Source: Streptomyces diastatochromogenes
GTDB taxonomy: Bacteria > Actinomycetota > Actinomycetes > Streptomycetales > Streptomycetaceae
Assembly: GCA_026913215.1 (NCBI GenBank)
Contig: JAPTYK010000001.1
Span: forward strand, 4,898,001-4,962,000
DNA length: 64,000 nucleotides
Direction of reading: 5' to 3'
The position numbers and the translations under genes were made by a program. The notes under the pieces are model-generated. The model saw only the letters and a list, made by a program, of their open reading frames with translations, had not been told where the DNA came from and did not search any database. Below are positions 26,416-35,725 of the stretch, piece after piece. Numbering within the stretch: position 1 is the stretch's first letter; each line of letters starts with the position of its first letter.

Positions 26416-27738
26416 GTGGTGACCAGCACGAAGCGCCGCCTTTCCGACCGGCGCACCTATGTTCTCGACACCAGCGTCCTGCTGGCCGACCCCAACGCCT
26501 TCTCGCGCTTCGAGGAGCACGAGGTGGTGCTCCCGATCGTCGTCGTGACGGAGCTGGAGGCCAAGCGGCACCATCCCGAGCTCGGCTACTTCGCCCGGCA
26601 GGCCCTGCGCCTGCTCGACGACTTCCGGGTCCGGTACGGACGCCTCGACGCCCCCCTCCCCGTCGGGGATCTGGGCGGCACCCTGCGTGTCGAACTCAAC
26701 CATTCCGACCCCGGCGTCCTGCCCGCCGGCTACAGGTTGGGGGACAACGACTCACGGATCCTCGCGGTCGCGCGCAACCTCCAGGCGGAGGGGTACGACG
26801 TCACGGTCGTCTCCAGGACCTGCCGCTGCGCATCAAGGCATCCTCGGTGGGCCTGCTCGCCGAGGAGTACCGCGCCGAGCTCGCCATCACGGACACCAAC
26901 GGCTGGACCGGGATGTCCGAGCTGGCGCTCTCCGGCGAGCAGGTCGACCTGCTCTTCGAGCAGAGCACGCTGTACGTCCCCGAGGCCGCCGAGCTCCCGG
27001 TCCACACGGGCCTGGTGCTCCAGTCCGAGCGCGGCAAGGCGCTCGGCCGCGTCACCCCGAGGGGAACGTGCGCCTCGTCCGCGGCGACCGGGAGGCCTTC
27101 GGGCTGCACGGCCGCAGCGCCGAGCAGCGGATCGCGCTCGACCTGCTCCTCGACCCGGACGTCGGCATCATCTCCATGGGCGGCCGGGCGGCACCGGCAA
27201 GTCCGCGCTCGCGCTCTGCGCGGGCCTGGAAGCGGTCCTGGAGCGCCGGCAGCACCAGAAGGTGATGGTCTTCCGTCCGCTGTACGCGGTCGGCGGCCAG
27301 GAGCTCGGATACCTGCCGGGCAGCGAGTCCGAGAAGATGAGCCCGTGGGCCCAGGCGGTCTTCGACACGCTGTCCTCGGTCGCGAGCCGCGAGGTCATCG
27401 AGGAGGTGCTCGGGCGCGGGATGCTGGAGGTCCTGCCGCTCACCCACATCCGGGGCCGCTCCCTCCACGACGCCTTCGTCATCGTGGACGAGGCCCAGTC
27501 CCTGGAGCGGAACGTCCTGTTGACCGTTCTGTCCCGTATCGGGGCGAATTCGCGGGTCGTCCTGACCCATGACGTCGCCCAGCGGGACAACCTCAGGGTC
27601 GGCCGGTACGACGGAGTCGTCGCCGTCGTCGAGAAGCTGAAGGGGCATCCGCTCTTCGCCCACGTCACCCTCACCCGCTCCGAGCGCTCCCCGATCGCCG
27701 CGCTCGTGACGGAGATGCTGGAGGACGGACAGATCTGA
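26416..27738 (+). CDS. PIN-PhoH fusion protein (PhoH2), frameshifted
   Basis: N-terminal PIN ribonuclease domain: TYVLDTSVLLADPNAFSRF with the first acidic residue, VVTELEAKRHHPELG, and LGDNDSRILAVARNL with the later Asp pair. The C-terminal PhoH ATPase has a Walker A that reads GRAGTGKSALALC once one G is restored near 27190, Walker B AFVIVDEAQSLERNVLL, and HDVAQRDNLRVG. In mycobacteria PhoH2 is a sequence-specific RNA helicase/RNase. Three breaks (near 26812, 27058, 27190) each fit one missing base. GTG 26416. About 440 residues. The 300-base leader holds the palindromes and small ORF described separately. Confidence 0.9.
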   Translation: MVTSTKRRLSDRRTYVLDTSVLLADPNAFSRFEEHEVVLPIVVVTELEAKRHHPELGYFARQALRLLDDFRVRYGRLDAPLPVGDLGGTLRVELNHSDPGVLPAGYRLGDNDSRILAVARNLQAEGYDVTVVSRTCRCASRHPRWACSPRSTAPSSPSRTPTAGPGCPSWRSPASRSTCSSSRARCTSPRPPSSRSTRAWCSSPSAARRSAASPRGERAPRPRRPGGLRAARPQRRAADRARPAPRPGRRHHLHGRPGGTGKSALALCAGLEAVLERRQHQKVMVFRPLYAVGGQELGYLPGSESEKMSPWAQAVFDTLSSVASREVIEEVLGRGMLEVLPLTHIRGRSLHDAFVIVDEAQSLERNVLLTVLSRIGANSRVVLTHDVAQRDNLRVGRYDGVVAVVEKLKGHPLFAHVTLTRSERSPIAALVTEMLEDGQI

Positions 27739-27772
27739 CCGGTTCGTACCCGTCTGCATGGGTAAGGCAGTT

Positions 27773-27814
27773 GACGCCGTCCGGCGAAGCCGAGGAGCTT
27801 AGCCGGACGGCGTC
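27773..27814. terminator. Inverted-repeat terminator after phoH2
   Basis: GACGCCGTCCGGC at 27773-27785 pairs perfectly with 27802-27814; 16-base loop, no long T tract. Confidence 0.75.
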
Positions 27815-27855
27815 CTGCTGTCCTCGTATCCGTCAAAACACCTGCGTCCACTCAG

Positions 27856-27871
27856 GTGTGAGCTTTCACAC
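27856..27871. promoter_or_regulatory. GTGTGA-N4-TCACAC inverted repeat upstream of the transglycosylase gene
   Basis: A perfect six-base inverted repeat with loop GCTT, resembling a CRP-type half-site arrangement (TGTGA-N6-TCACA). It lies about 250 bases before the start at 28115. The rest of the leader (27872-28114) shows no structure I can assign; a c-di-AMP riboswitch, common before such genes in Streptomyces, could not be recognised. Confidence 0.45.
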
Positions 27872-28114
27872 GCGGCCCAGAATTGCCTTGCGCCGCCGCC
27901 GTCCGGCAGAGTCTTGCTTCCGTCAGGCCCCGCATACGGCACACGTGCACCCTCAGGGGTGCGCACCGCACCACACAACTCCACAGCCGTCGCCGTATGC
28001 CGCCCACAGCACCACGGGCCCGTGTCTTCTGTGACCCCGTACGTCGGAGACCAGTGCCAGGGGCACGATTTCGTCCGCGTGGTCACCTGTGCGGGCGTGC
28101 TGGAAGGAAACCGT

Positions 28115-28837
28115 GTGAGCCGGATCTCGGTCCGGGGATTCGCGGTGGCTTCGGCCACTGCGGTCACCACTGTCGGCGCCATCGCGGGTGTTGCCACGGG
28201 CAACGCCCCCCAGGCCTCGGGCGACAACTTCGAAGCCACCGCGGCCGACACCACGCTGCTCGCGGACATCCCCGCGGGCGAGCAGGCCCAGGTACAGGTC
28301 GCGTCCCTCTCGGAGCAGGCCGACGTCCAGGCGGCCGCCGCCGACGCCGCCGCGAAGAAGTCCGCCGAGGAGACGGCCCGCATCCGCGCCGCCAAGGACG
28401 CCGAGGCGAAGAAGGAGGCCGCCGACAAGGCGGCCGCCGAGGCCAAGGCCGAGAAGGAGCGCAAGGAGGCCGAGGAGCGCGCCAACCGCTCCGCCGCCCG
28501 CGACATCTCGTCCTTCTCCGCTCCCTCGGGCGGCGGCGGCTCGTACAGCGTCTCCGACATCAAGGCCATGGCCCGGTCGATGATGGCGTCCGACCAGTTC
28601 CAGTGCTTCAGCAACATCGTGAACCACGAGTCCGGCTGGAACTACCGCGCGACCAACGCCTCTTCGGGCGCCTACGGCCTCGTGCAGGCCCTCCCGGGCT
28701 CCAAGATGGCCTCGGCCGGCGCCGACTGGCAGACCAACCCGGCCACCCAGATCAAGTGGGGCCTCAGCTACATGGACGGCCGCTACGGCAGCCCCTGCGG
28801 CGCCTGGTCGTTCTGGCAGGCCAACCGCTGGTACTAG
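28115..28837 (+). CDS. Secreted lytic transglycosylase-like (SLT fold) protein
   Basis: 240 residues, intact, GTG 28115 after GGAAGGAAA. Signal-like N-terminus (ISVRGFAVASATAVTTVGAIAG), a long Ala/Glu/Lys coiled coil (about residues 65-135), a Gly/Ser linker and a C-terminal SLT-like domain: FQCFSNIVNHESGWNYRATN with the catalytic Glu in HES, AYGLVQALPGSKMASAG, TQIKWGLSYMDGRYGSPCGA and a terminal WQANRWY. Two Cys may form a disulphide. It should cleave or bind peptidoglycan outside the cell. A strong terminator follows directly, so it is transcribed alone. Confidence 0.9.
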   Translation: MSRISVRGFAVASATAVTTVGAIAGVATGNAPQASGDNFEATAADTTLLADIPAGEQAQVQVASLSEQADVQAAAADAAAKKSAEETARIRAAKDAEAKKEAADKAAAEAKAEKERKEAEERANRSAARDISSFSAPSGGGGSYSVSDIKAMARSMMASDQFQCFSNIVNHESGWNYRATNASSGAYGLVQALPGSKMASAGADWQTNPATQIKWGLSYMDGRYGSPCGAWSFWQANRWY

Positions 28838-28862
28838 TACCAGCGCGCTCAACCTCCGAGAA

Positions 28863-28890
28863 CCCCCCACCGTCCTACGGTGGGGGGCTT
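28863..28890 (+). terminator. Intrinsic terminator after the transglycosylase-like gene
   Basis: CCCCCCACCGT, loop CCT, ACGGTGGGGGG, then CTTCTT. Perfect 11-base-pair stem. Confidence 0.92.
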
Positions 28891-28954
28891 CTTGCGTGTA
28901 GGTTCGCGAGGAGCAAACGGCGGGGCAGGACCTGCGGGGGAGAAGGCGAAAGCG

Positions 28955-30376
28955 ATGTCCAGAGTGCCAGGGTGGCTGTCCGGGCTCGGCGAGAGCCTGA
29001 GCCGCATGGGTGAACGCCTCGACGAGCGCCGGGCCGAGGCGGAACGGGACGACCCGCTCGGACCCTCGTACGAGCCCGCCTACGAGGTCCCGCGCGAGGC
29101 GCCGCCCGAGCCCGCCCCCGCGCCGCCGGAGGTCGACCCCGACACCGCCGCGCCCCTCCCGGCGGCCGGGACCGCCGAGCCGGGCCGCTCCGTGCCCGCG
29201 CCCCTCGTACGCCCCGGCGGTCTCCGCCCGCCCCGACCCCGTCGCCGCCATCCCCTGGGGCATGCGCGTGGCGGCCGAGGCGGGCTGGCGGCTGCTCGTC
29301 CTCGCCGGCACGGTCTGGGTGCTGATGAAGGTGATCAGCTCCGTGCAGCTGGTCGTCCTCGCCTTCGTCGCCGCGCTCCTCGTCACCGCCCTGCTCCAGC
29401 CCACCGTGGCCCTGCTCCGCCGCAAGGGCCTGCCCCGCGGGCTCGCCACCGCCGTCACCGCCGTCTCCGGCTTCGTCGTCATGGGGCTGGTCGGCTGGTT
29501 CGTGGTCTGGCAGGTGATGGACAACATCGACAACCTGTCGGACCAGATCAAGAACGGCATCGAGGAGCTCAAGCGAGGACTCCTCAACAGCCCCTTCCAC
29601 GTCACCGAGCAGCAGATCAACGGCATCGCGAAGAACCTCAGCGACTCCGTCGGCGCCAACGCCGAACAGATAACGCAGGTCGGACTCCAGGGCGTCACCG
29701 TCGTCGTCGAGGCCATGACCGGCATCCTGCTCGCCATGTTCTCGACGCTCTTCCTGCTCTACGACGGGAAGAAGGTCTGGGAGTGGACGCTCAAGCTGGT
29801 GCCCGCCCAGGCCCGTCCCGGCGTCGCCGGCGCCGGCCCGCGCGCCTGGCGCACCCTCACCGCCTATGTGCGCGGCACGGTCCTCGTCGCCCTCATCGAC
29901 GCCGTCTTCATCGGCATCGGACTCTGGTTCCTGGACGTGCCGATGGCGGTGCCGCTGGCCGTCTTCATCTTCCTCTTCGCCTTCATCCCGCTGGTCGGCG
30001 CGGTCGTCTCCGGGGCCCTCGCCTGCGTCGTCGCCCTCGTCACCAACGGCGCGTTCACCGCCCTCATGGTGCTCGTCGTCGTCCTCGCCGTGCAGCAGAT
30101 CGAGGGCCACGTCCTCCAGCCCTTCATCCTCGGCCGGGCCGTCCGCGTGCATCCGCTCGCCGTCGTCCTCTCCGTCGCCGCCGGCGGCCTCACCGCCGGC
30201 ATCGGCGGCGCCGTCGTCGCCGTCCCGCTGGTCGCCGTCGCCAACACGGTGGTCGGCTACCTGCGCGCGTACAGCACCGAACAGGCCCTCCGCAGCACGC
30301 CGGAACCGCGCGGCGCCACGGCCTTCGCCGTGGCGCCCGTCCCGGCGCCGGGCAGCGTCGAGGGGACCGCGCGTGA
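28955..30376 (+). CDS. AI-2E family transporter, frameshifted at both ends
   Basis: Polytopic membrane protein of the AI-2E/YdiK/TqsA group, putative exporter. A long acidic/Pro-rich cytosolic N-terminus (to about residue 90) is followed by the domain: AGWRLLVLAGTVWVLMKVIS, VVLAFVAALLVTALLQP, FVVMGLVGWFVVWQVMDNI, GILLAMFSTLFLLYDG, PMAVPLAVFIFLFAFIPLVG and the family hallmark EGHVLQPFILGRAVRVHPL. One base is missing near 29222. At the end, one G missing from GAGGGGACC would give the natural end EGDRA with a TGA that overlaps the next GTG (GTGA). The substrate is unknown; family naming comes from TqsA. Confidence 0.88.
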   Translation: MSRVPGWLSGLGESLSRMGERLDERRAEAERDDPLGPSYEPAYEVPREAPPEPAPAPPEVDPDTAAPLPAAGTAEPGRSVPAPLVRPGGLRPPRPRRRHPLGHARGGRGGLAAARPRRHGLGADEGDQLRAAGRPRLRRRAPRHRPAPAHRGPAPPQGPAPRARHRRHRRLRLRRHGAGRLVRGLAGDGQHRQPVGPDQERHRGAQARTPQQPLPRHRAADQRHREEPQRLRRRQRRTDNAGRTPGRHRRRRGHDRHPARHVLDALPALRREEGLGVDAQAGARPGPSRRRRRRPARLAHPHRLCARHGPRRPHRRRLHRHRTLVPGRADGGAAGRLHLPLRLHPAGRRGRLRGPRLRRRPRHQRRVHRPHGARRRPRRAADRGPRPPALHPRPGRPRASARRRPLRRRRRPHRRHRRRRRRRPAGRRRQHGGRLPARVQHRTGPPQHAGTARRHGLRRGARPGAGQRRGDRA

Positions 30377-31052
30377 TATCCGAGCCGGAGCTCGTGGGCG
30401 GGGTGGAGTTCGACGGCCCCGAGGTCCTCACCGACGCCCCGCCGCCGCGCCCGCCCGCCGCCGGCCCTGGCTGTGGGCGCTGGGCGGCGCGGTGCTCGCC
30501 TCGGCGGTGTGGGGCGGCGGGCTCTACGCGTACGGGCAGCGGAAGGACCCGGGCCCCGACCTGGGCGGGTACCGGACGCCGGCCGAGGAGGGCGGGCTCT
30601 GCGAGACGGCGGAGCTGAAGGCGCTCGGCGGGATCCTCGGCAGGCGGAGCGAGGACGGCTACGGGGACCAGATCGACGATCCGTCCGTGTACGAGGCGTC
30701 CTGCTCGATCGGCTTCGGCGGCCCGGACACCGGCTACAGCGTCGACCTCAGGTACACCCTGCACAAGGTGGCGGACCCGGAGCCCGAGTTCACGGCGCGG
30801 GCGAAGCACGCCGAGCTCACCACGCCCATCGGCGGGCTGGGGGAGCGGGCCTTCTTCAACGACGCGGGCGGCGAGGGCGGAGAGCTCCGGGTCCTCGACG
30901 GCCAGACCGAGATCGAGCTCCGCCTCTACCGGTACACCAACACCGACGAGAACGGGAACCCGCTCGGGAAGGCCGATCCCGTCGACCTCTCCGGGATCGA
31001 CGTCCCGATGACCCAGGACGTGCTGGCCCTGATGGAGGCGCTCAAGAAGTGA
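30373..31052 (+). CDS. Membrane-anchored extracytoplasmic protein, unknown family
   Basis: GTG 30373 overlaps the end of the AI-2E gene. N-terminus VISEPELVGGVEFDGPEVLT and a Pro-rich stretch, then one frame break near 30465 and a single membrane helix (WLWALGGAVLASAVWGGGLY). The outside domain has LCETAELKALGGILG, VYEASCSIGFGG and FNDAGGEGGELRVLDGQTEI; its two Cys could pair. This resembles the small anchored proteins often found in Streptomyces next to transporters, but I cannot name a family. A terminator follows 3 bases after the stop. Confidence 0.7.
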
Positions 31053-31054
31053 CG

Positions 31055-31089
31055 GAAGGGCCCCGGGGTACGAAACCCCGGGGCCCTTC
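31055..31089. terminator. Terminator between the anchored protein gene and ahpD
   Basis: Perfect 15-base-pair stem (31055-31069 with 31075-31089), loop ACGAA, followed by TCTCG; serves two convergent genes. Confidence 0.88.
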
Positions 31090-31104
31090 TCGTACGGCGC
31101 TGCC

Positions 31105-31638
31105 CTACTCGGCGAGGACGGCCTCCGCGTCGAGCGTGACGCCGACCGCCTGGATCACCGCGGCGATCTTGAACGCCTCCTGGATCGTGGCGCGGTCGAC
31201 ACCGGCCTGGCGCAGGACCTGCTCGTGCGAGTCCAGGCACTGGCCGCAGCCGTTGATCGCGGAGACGGCCAGCGACCACAGCTCGAAGTCGACCTTCTCG
31301 ACGCCCGGGTTGCCGATGACGTTCATCCGCAGGCCGGCGCGCATCGTCCCGTACTCGGGGTCCGACAGCAGGTGCCGGGTCCGGTAGAAGACGTTGTTCA
31401 TCGCCATGATCGCGGCGGCGGACTTGGCGGCCTGGTACGCCTCGGGCTTCAGGTTGGCCTGGGCCTCGGGCTCCAGCTCCTTGAGCACCTTCGGCGAGCG
31501 CGAGGCGATCGCGCAGGCGAGGACGGTGCCCCACAGCTGCTGCTGCGGGAGGTCGCTGTTGCCGATGACCGAACCGAGGTTCAGCTTCAGGTCCTTGGCG
31601 AAGTCCGGTATGGCGGACTTCAGTTCGTCGAGAGCCAT
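31105..31638 (-). CDS. ahpD: Alkylhydroperoxidase AhpD
   Basis: 177 residues, intact. The catalytic CxxC is in SAINGCGQCLDSHEQVLRQ, including the His and Glu of the proton relay. The N-terminal half (LKSAIPDFAKDLKLNLGSVI, then AIASRSPKVLKELEPEA) is the usual AhpD repeat. It acts as the thioredoxin-like reductant of AhpC and has peroxidase activity itself. The start is 13 bases after the ahpC stop, so the two form an operon, expected to be controlled by the divergent OxyR. Confidence 0.97.
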   Translation of the reverse strand: MALDELKSAIPDFAKDLKLNLGSVIGNSDLPQQQLWGTVLACAIASRSPKVLKELEPEAQANLKPEAYQAAKSAAAIMAMNNVFYRTRHLLSDPEYGTMRAGLRMNVIGNPGVEKVDFELWSLAVSAINGCGQCLDSHEQVLRQAGVDRATIQEAFKIAAVIQAVGVTLDAEAVLAE

Positions 31639-31651
31639 GTCGGATCCGCCC

Positions 31652-32206
31652 TTACTCGCCGGAGAGGAGGGCGGCCGCGTCGAGGGTGCTCTCGCCCTTG
31701 TTCCAGTTGCACGGGCACAGCTCGTCGGTCTGCAGGGCGTCGAGGACCCGCAGGACCTCCTTGGGGTTGCGGCCCACGGAACCGGCGGTCACCATCGTGA
31801 ACTGGATCTCGTTGTTCGGGTCGACGATGAAGACGGCGCGCTGGGCGAAGCCGTCCTCGCCGCGGACGCCGCAGTCGCTCATGAGCTCGTGCTTCGAGTC
31901 GGCCAGCATCGGGAAGGGCAGGTCACGCAGGTCGGCGTGGTCCTTGCGCCAGGCGTGGTGGACGAACTCGGAGTCGCCGGAGACGCCGAGGATCTGGGCG
32001 TCGCGGTCGGCGAACTCGTCGTTCAGCTTGCCGAACGCGGCGATCTCGGTCGGGCAGACGAAGGTGAAGTCCTTCGGCCAGAAGAACACCACGCGCCACT
32101 TGCCCTCGTAGGACTTGTGGTCGATCTGCGCGAACTCCTTGCCGCTCTCCAGCGACACGCAGGCGGTCAGGTCGTAGGTGGGGAACTTGTCACCGACAGT
32201 GAGCAC
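31652..32206 (-). CDS. ahpC: Alkyl hydroperoxide reductase AhpC (peroxiredoxin)
   Basis: 184 residues, intact. The peroxidatic Cys is in PKDFTFVCPTEIAAFG; the resolving Cys in the C-terminal DELCPCNWNKGE, which has the extra Cys pair seen in actinobacterial AhpC. GTG 32206 follows AAGGAGAGCGC and gives VLTVGDKFPTYDL, the standard N-terminus; an upstream extension is in frame but has no ribosome site. It reduces organic peroxides and peroxynitrite. First gene of the ahpCD operon, divergent from oxyR with 132 bases between. Confidence 0.97.
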   Translation of the reverse strand: MLTVGDKFPTYDLTACVSLESGKEFAQIDHKSYEGKWRVVFFWPKDFTFVCPTEIAAFGKLNDEFADRDAQILGVSGDSEFVHHAWRKDHADLRDLPFPMLADSKHELMSDCGVRGEDGFAQRAVFIVDPNNEIQFTMVTAGSVGRNPKEVLRVLDALQTDELCPCNWNKGESTLDAAALLSGE

Positions 32207-32338
32207 GCGCTCTCCTTGCAGGGTGGAAGGCTCCCTTTTGGGGGCTTCCGTGGGGGTTGGACGTCTCACATACTGGCACGGGGTGCATTGATCAGTGAAA
32301 TAGCTAGACTCGGTCGTGTTGATCGAAGGTGGTTATCA
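32207..32338. promoter_or_regulatory. oxyR-ahpC divergent promoter region
   Basis: The 132-base gap holds an AT-richer segment with TGATCAGTGAAATAGCTAGA (32289-32308) and TTGATCGAAGGTGGTTATC. ATAG and CTAG-type tetranucleotides at OxyR-like spacing suggest the OxyR site lies here. In S. coelicolor OxyR is known to activate ahpCD and itself from this gap. Confidence 0.65.
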
Positions 32339-33287
32339 GTGGTTTCCGTCCGGCGCGCGAAGCAGCCCAGCTTCTCCCAGCTCAGAGCCTTCGCGGCGGT
32401 CGCCGAGCATCTGCACTTCCGCGATGCGGCAGCCGCCATCGGCATGAGTCAGCCCGCGCTCTCGGGCGCGGTTTCGGCTCTCGAAGAGGCACTCGGTGTC
32501 CAGCTCCTCGAGCGTACGACCCGGAAGGTGCTGCTCTCGCCCGCGGGGAGCGGCTCGCGGTCCGCGCGCGGACGGTCCTCGACGCGGTCGCGGAGCTGAT
32601 GGAGGAGGCGGAGGCGGCCCGCGCGCCCTTCACCGGGGTCCTCCGGCTCGGCGTGATCCCCACCGTGGCGCCGTACCTGCTGCCCACCGTCCTGCGGCTG
32701 GTCCACCGCCGCTACCCCGAGCTCGACCTCCAGGTCCACGAGGAGCAGACCTCCTCGCTCCTGGAGGGGCTCGCCGCCGGGCGGCTCGACCTGCTGCTGC
32801 TCGCCGTGCCGCTCGGCGTGCCCGGCGTCACCGAACTCCCGCTCTTCGACGAGGACTTCGTCCTGGTCGCCCCCGAGGGGCATCCGCTGGCCGGGCGGGA
32901 CGACATCCCGCGCGAGGCCCTCAGGGAGCTCCGGCTGCTGCTCCTCGACGAGGGGCACTGCCTGCGCGACCAGGCCCTCGACGTCTGCCGGGAGGCCGGG
33001 CGCACCGACGGCGCCGAGGTCACCACGACCGCCGCCGGGCTCGCCACGCTGGTCCAGCTGGTCGCCGGCGGCCTCGGGGTGACCCTGCTGCCCCGCACCG
33101 CCGTGACCGTGGAGACCGCCCGTAACACCGCCCTGTGGACCGGGAGGTTCGCCGAGCCGGCGCCCTCGCGGCGGATCGCCCTCGCGATGCGGACGGGCGC
33201 GGCCCGGCACGCCGAGTTCGAGGAGCTGGCCGGGCCCTGCGCGGGGCGATGGAGGAACTTCCGGTACGGGTGCTCCCGTACGGGTGA
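32339..33287 (+). CDS. oxyR: Peroxide-sensing LysR-family regulator OxyR, frameshifted
   Basis: N-terminal helix-turn-helix: PSFSQLRAFAAVAEHLHFRD, AAAIGMSQPALSGAVSALEE. After SPAG a base is missing near 32550 (the frame continues ERLAVRARTVLDAVAELM). The regulatory domain is clear: LRLGVIPTVAPYLLPTVL, DLLLLAVPLGVPGVTELPL. The redox Cys pair lies in DEGHCLRDQALDVCREAG at OxyR spacing. A second base is missing near 33235; the corrected end is LRGAMEELPVRVLPYG with TGA at 33285. GTG 32339 follows GAAGGTGG. About 316 residues. Identification is supported by the ahpC neighbour. Confidence 0.95.
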
Positions 33288-33340
33288 GGGCGGCGGTCCC
33301 CGACACCCCCGGTGCCAGGGGCCGCCGCCCGTCGTACCCG
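33278..33340. terminator. Long interrupted hairpin between oxyR and the ABC permease gene
   Basis: GTACGGG...GGCGGCGGTCCCC at 33278-33301 pairs with GGGGCCGCCGCC...GTACCC at 33318-33338 with small bulges. It overlaps the oxyR stop and ends before the convergent permease stop at 33366. Confidence 0.7.
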
Positions 33341-33365
33341 TGAACTCGTACACACGGACGGAGGG

Positions 33366-35725
33366 TTACTCCGTGCGCAGTCCGTCCGCCCGCATCAGCC
33401 GCCACAGCACCGGCATGCTCAGCAGCGTCACGGCCGCGATCAGGCCGAGGCCGATCCCGACGACGGGCAGGAAGCCCCACCAGTCGATGACCCGCTGCCC
33501 GCTCATCTCCAGCAGGATCACGCCGAGGCCGAGGCCGCCCGCCACGGAGAGGGCGAGGCCGAGGAGGATCGGCACCGCCGTCTGCCACAGCACCGACCAG
33601 CTCAGGGTCGAGCGCCGGGTGCCGAAGGCGATCAGCGAGGAGAGCAGCCGCTTGCGGTCCCTGAGCTGCTCCAGGGTCGCGACCAGGAGCGAGGCCGCCA
33701 CCAGGAGCATCGTCAGGGTCGAGCCGACGAGGATGCCGGTGCGGACGCTGGAGAACGCCGCGTCGCGCTGGGTGTCCTTCAGCTCGCGCACCCAGGACGT
33801 CGGATCGATGGCGTCCGCCGCGTTCCGTACGAGGTCGGCGGCGTCGGGCACGGCCGGGTCGAGCCGGACCATGGCCGTCGAGTCCGGCTCGTCGAGCACG
33901 GCGGCGCCGATCGCCTTCGGGGTGGCGAGGACGCCGTACTGGTACGTGCCCGTCGGGTCGGGGCGCGCGTCCACGGTCCGGGCGGTGGCGGGGATGCGCC
34001 ACTGCGGCAGCGGTCCCTTCGGGGCTTCGGCGCGTCCGGGTGCGGATGCGGGTCGCGCAGGGCGACGGTGGCGCCGGGCCGCGCCGCCCTGGTGACGAAG
34101 GAGTCGCCCGGGTGCCCTGCCTGCCGTGCGCGAGGAGGACGAAGACGTCGCCGTCCGCGCAGGAGGGAGCGTGGCGAACTCCCGGAGGGAGGCGCAGTCG
34201 CCGATCCGGAGCGAGGCCATGGGGGAGAACTCCTCGCCGCCCTTCAGGGGGCCGGGCCGCCACACCCGCGACTCGACGATGCCGATGACCCCGGCGACGC
34301 CCTCGGTCCGCCCGATGCGGTCGATCATCCCGCGGGCCTCGCCGGCGTCCTTCGCGTCGGCGCCGATCGCGATCCGGGCGCGGGTCGTGTCCTCGCCCGT
34401 GAGCTGCGTGAAGTCGTTCTCCATCGCCTGGAACAGCATCTGGAGCGCGATGGCCCCGGTCGCCGCGACGACGATCCCGCTGACCGCGCGGGCCGCCGTC
34501 CCGCTGCTCAGCTGGAGCCTGCGGACCGCGAGCTGCCAGGCCACGGGACCGGCGTGCAGCCGCTTCACGCCCGCCTCGACGAGCCACGGGAGCAGCGAGG
34601 TGAGGCCGATCAGGGCGAGCGTGGTGCCGGCCACGACCCCCACGGTGTCGATGCTGGTCTGGTTCGCCTGGATGTCGCCGATGAGCGGTACGAGGAAGGC
34701 GGTGCCGGCCGCGAGGAGCAGCAGCCGCCACCACAGCCGGCGGCGGCGCGGGGTGGAGGTCCGCACGACGCCGAGCGGTTCGATCGCCACCCCGCGCAGC
34801 GCGAAGAGGGTGACCACGACCGAGGCGACCGGGACGACGGCGAGGACGAGCGCGGCGAGCGCGGTCATCGGCACGACGTCGGAGGGGTAGGCGTTGACGT
34901 CCCAGATGGTGAAGGCCCCGCGAACTGCCGGGCCGCCGCGAAGAGCCCGAGGCCCACGAGGAGGCCGAGCAGCGCGCCCGCGAGGGACTCGCCGGCCGCG
35001 ATCCGCCGGGTCATGGCGGTGTCCGCGCCGATCAGCCGGAGCGCCGCGAGCCGCCGGTCGCGCTGCTCGCCGCCGAAGCGGACGGCGGTCGCGATGAAGA
35101 CGAGCACCGGCAGGAGCATGACGACGCAGGCGACGACGACGAGGAGGATGAGGAAGGCGTTCATCGGCTCCTCGGGCACCGACCAGCCGTAGCGCGTGCC
35201 GCGCCCGTCGTAGTTCTCGGTGTCGAGGAAGTCGACGTGGGCGACGTACCGCAGGTCGGCCGGGCCGATGAGTCCGGCCGGTCCGATCGTCCCGACGGCC
35301 TTGTAGGGGAGCCGCTTCTTGAGGAGGGCGCCCTCGGGGAGTCGAGCAGTTCCCCAGCGCGGGGAGACGAGCATCTCGCCGGTCCCGGGAAGGTGGCGGC
35401 GCCCGGCGGGACCGGGGAGCGTCGCCCTCGGGGCGCAGCAGCAGGCCGCTGATGACGTCGTCCCGGTAGGTGGTGGTCCGGCTGAGGTGGAGGAAGCTGT
35501 CGGGCGCGGGGAGTCGACCTGCTCGCTGCCGTCGACGGCGCGGACCGCTTCGCGCACCTCCCGCTGGAAGAGCATGTTCGGGAAGGAGGCGGCGAGCAGC
35601 AGCAGGGCCACGCCGAAGCCGACGCCGGTCGCGGTCAGCAGGGTGCGGAGCAGGCCGGAGCGGCCGCCGGTGACCGCGAACCGGGCGCCGAGCGTCAGGT
35701 CGCGGGCCCAGGTGGCGAGGCTCAT
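33366..35725 (-). CDS. ABC transporter permease, FtsX/MacB type, two FtsX domains, frameshifted
   Basis: About 786 residues. N-terminal MSLATWARDLTLGARFAVTG and the first helix (LLTATGVGFGVALLLLAASF), an extracytoplasmic domain partly out of frame (35340-35560), then three helices (MNAFLILLVVVACVVMLLPV, GESLAGALLGLLVGLGLFAA, ALAALVLAVVPVASVVVTLF). A second FtsX unit follows, with a periplasmic-type domain broken again near 34010-34170, and final helices ending WWGFLPVVGIGLGLIAAVTL. ATG 35725 overlaps the stop of the ATPase gene. With that ATPase it should form an exporter or envelope-stress transporter; substrate unknown. Confidence 0.85.

Noticed and set aside
27872..28114. Possible c-di-AMP (ydaO) riboswitch before the transglycosylase-like gene
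   Set aside because: Such riboswitches are common before Streptomyces wall-hydrolase genes, but I could not find the conserved core in this leader. A covariance search with the ydaO model would decide.
30361..30480. Fusion of the AI-2E transporter with the following anchored protein
   Set aside because: One frame runs through both, but a GTGA overlap and a natural N-terminus for the second protein appear once a single G is restored, so two genes are more likely.
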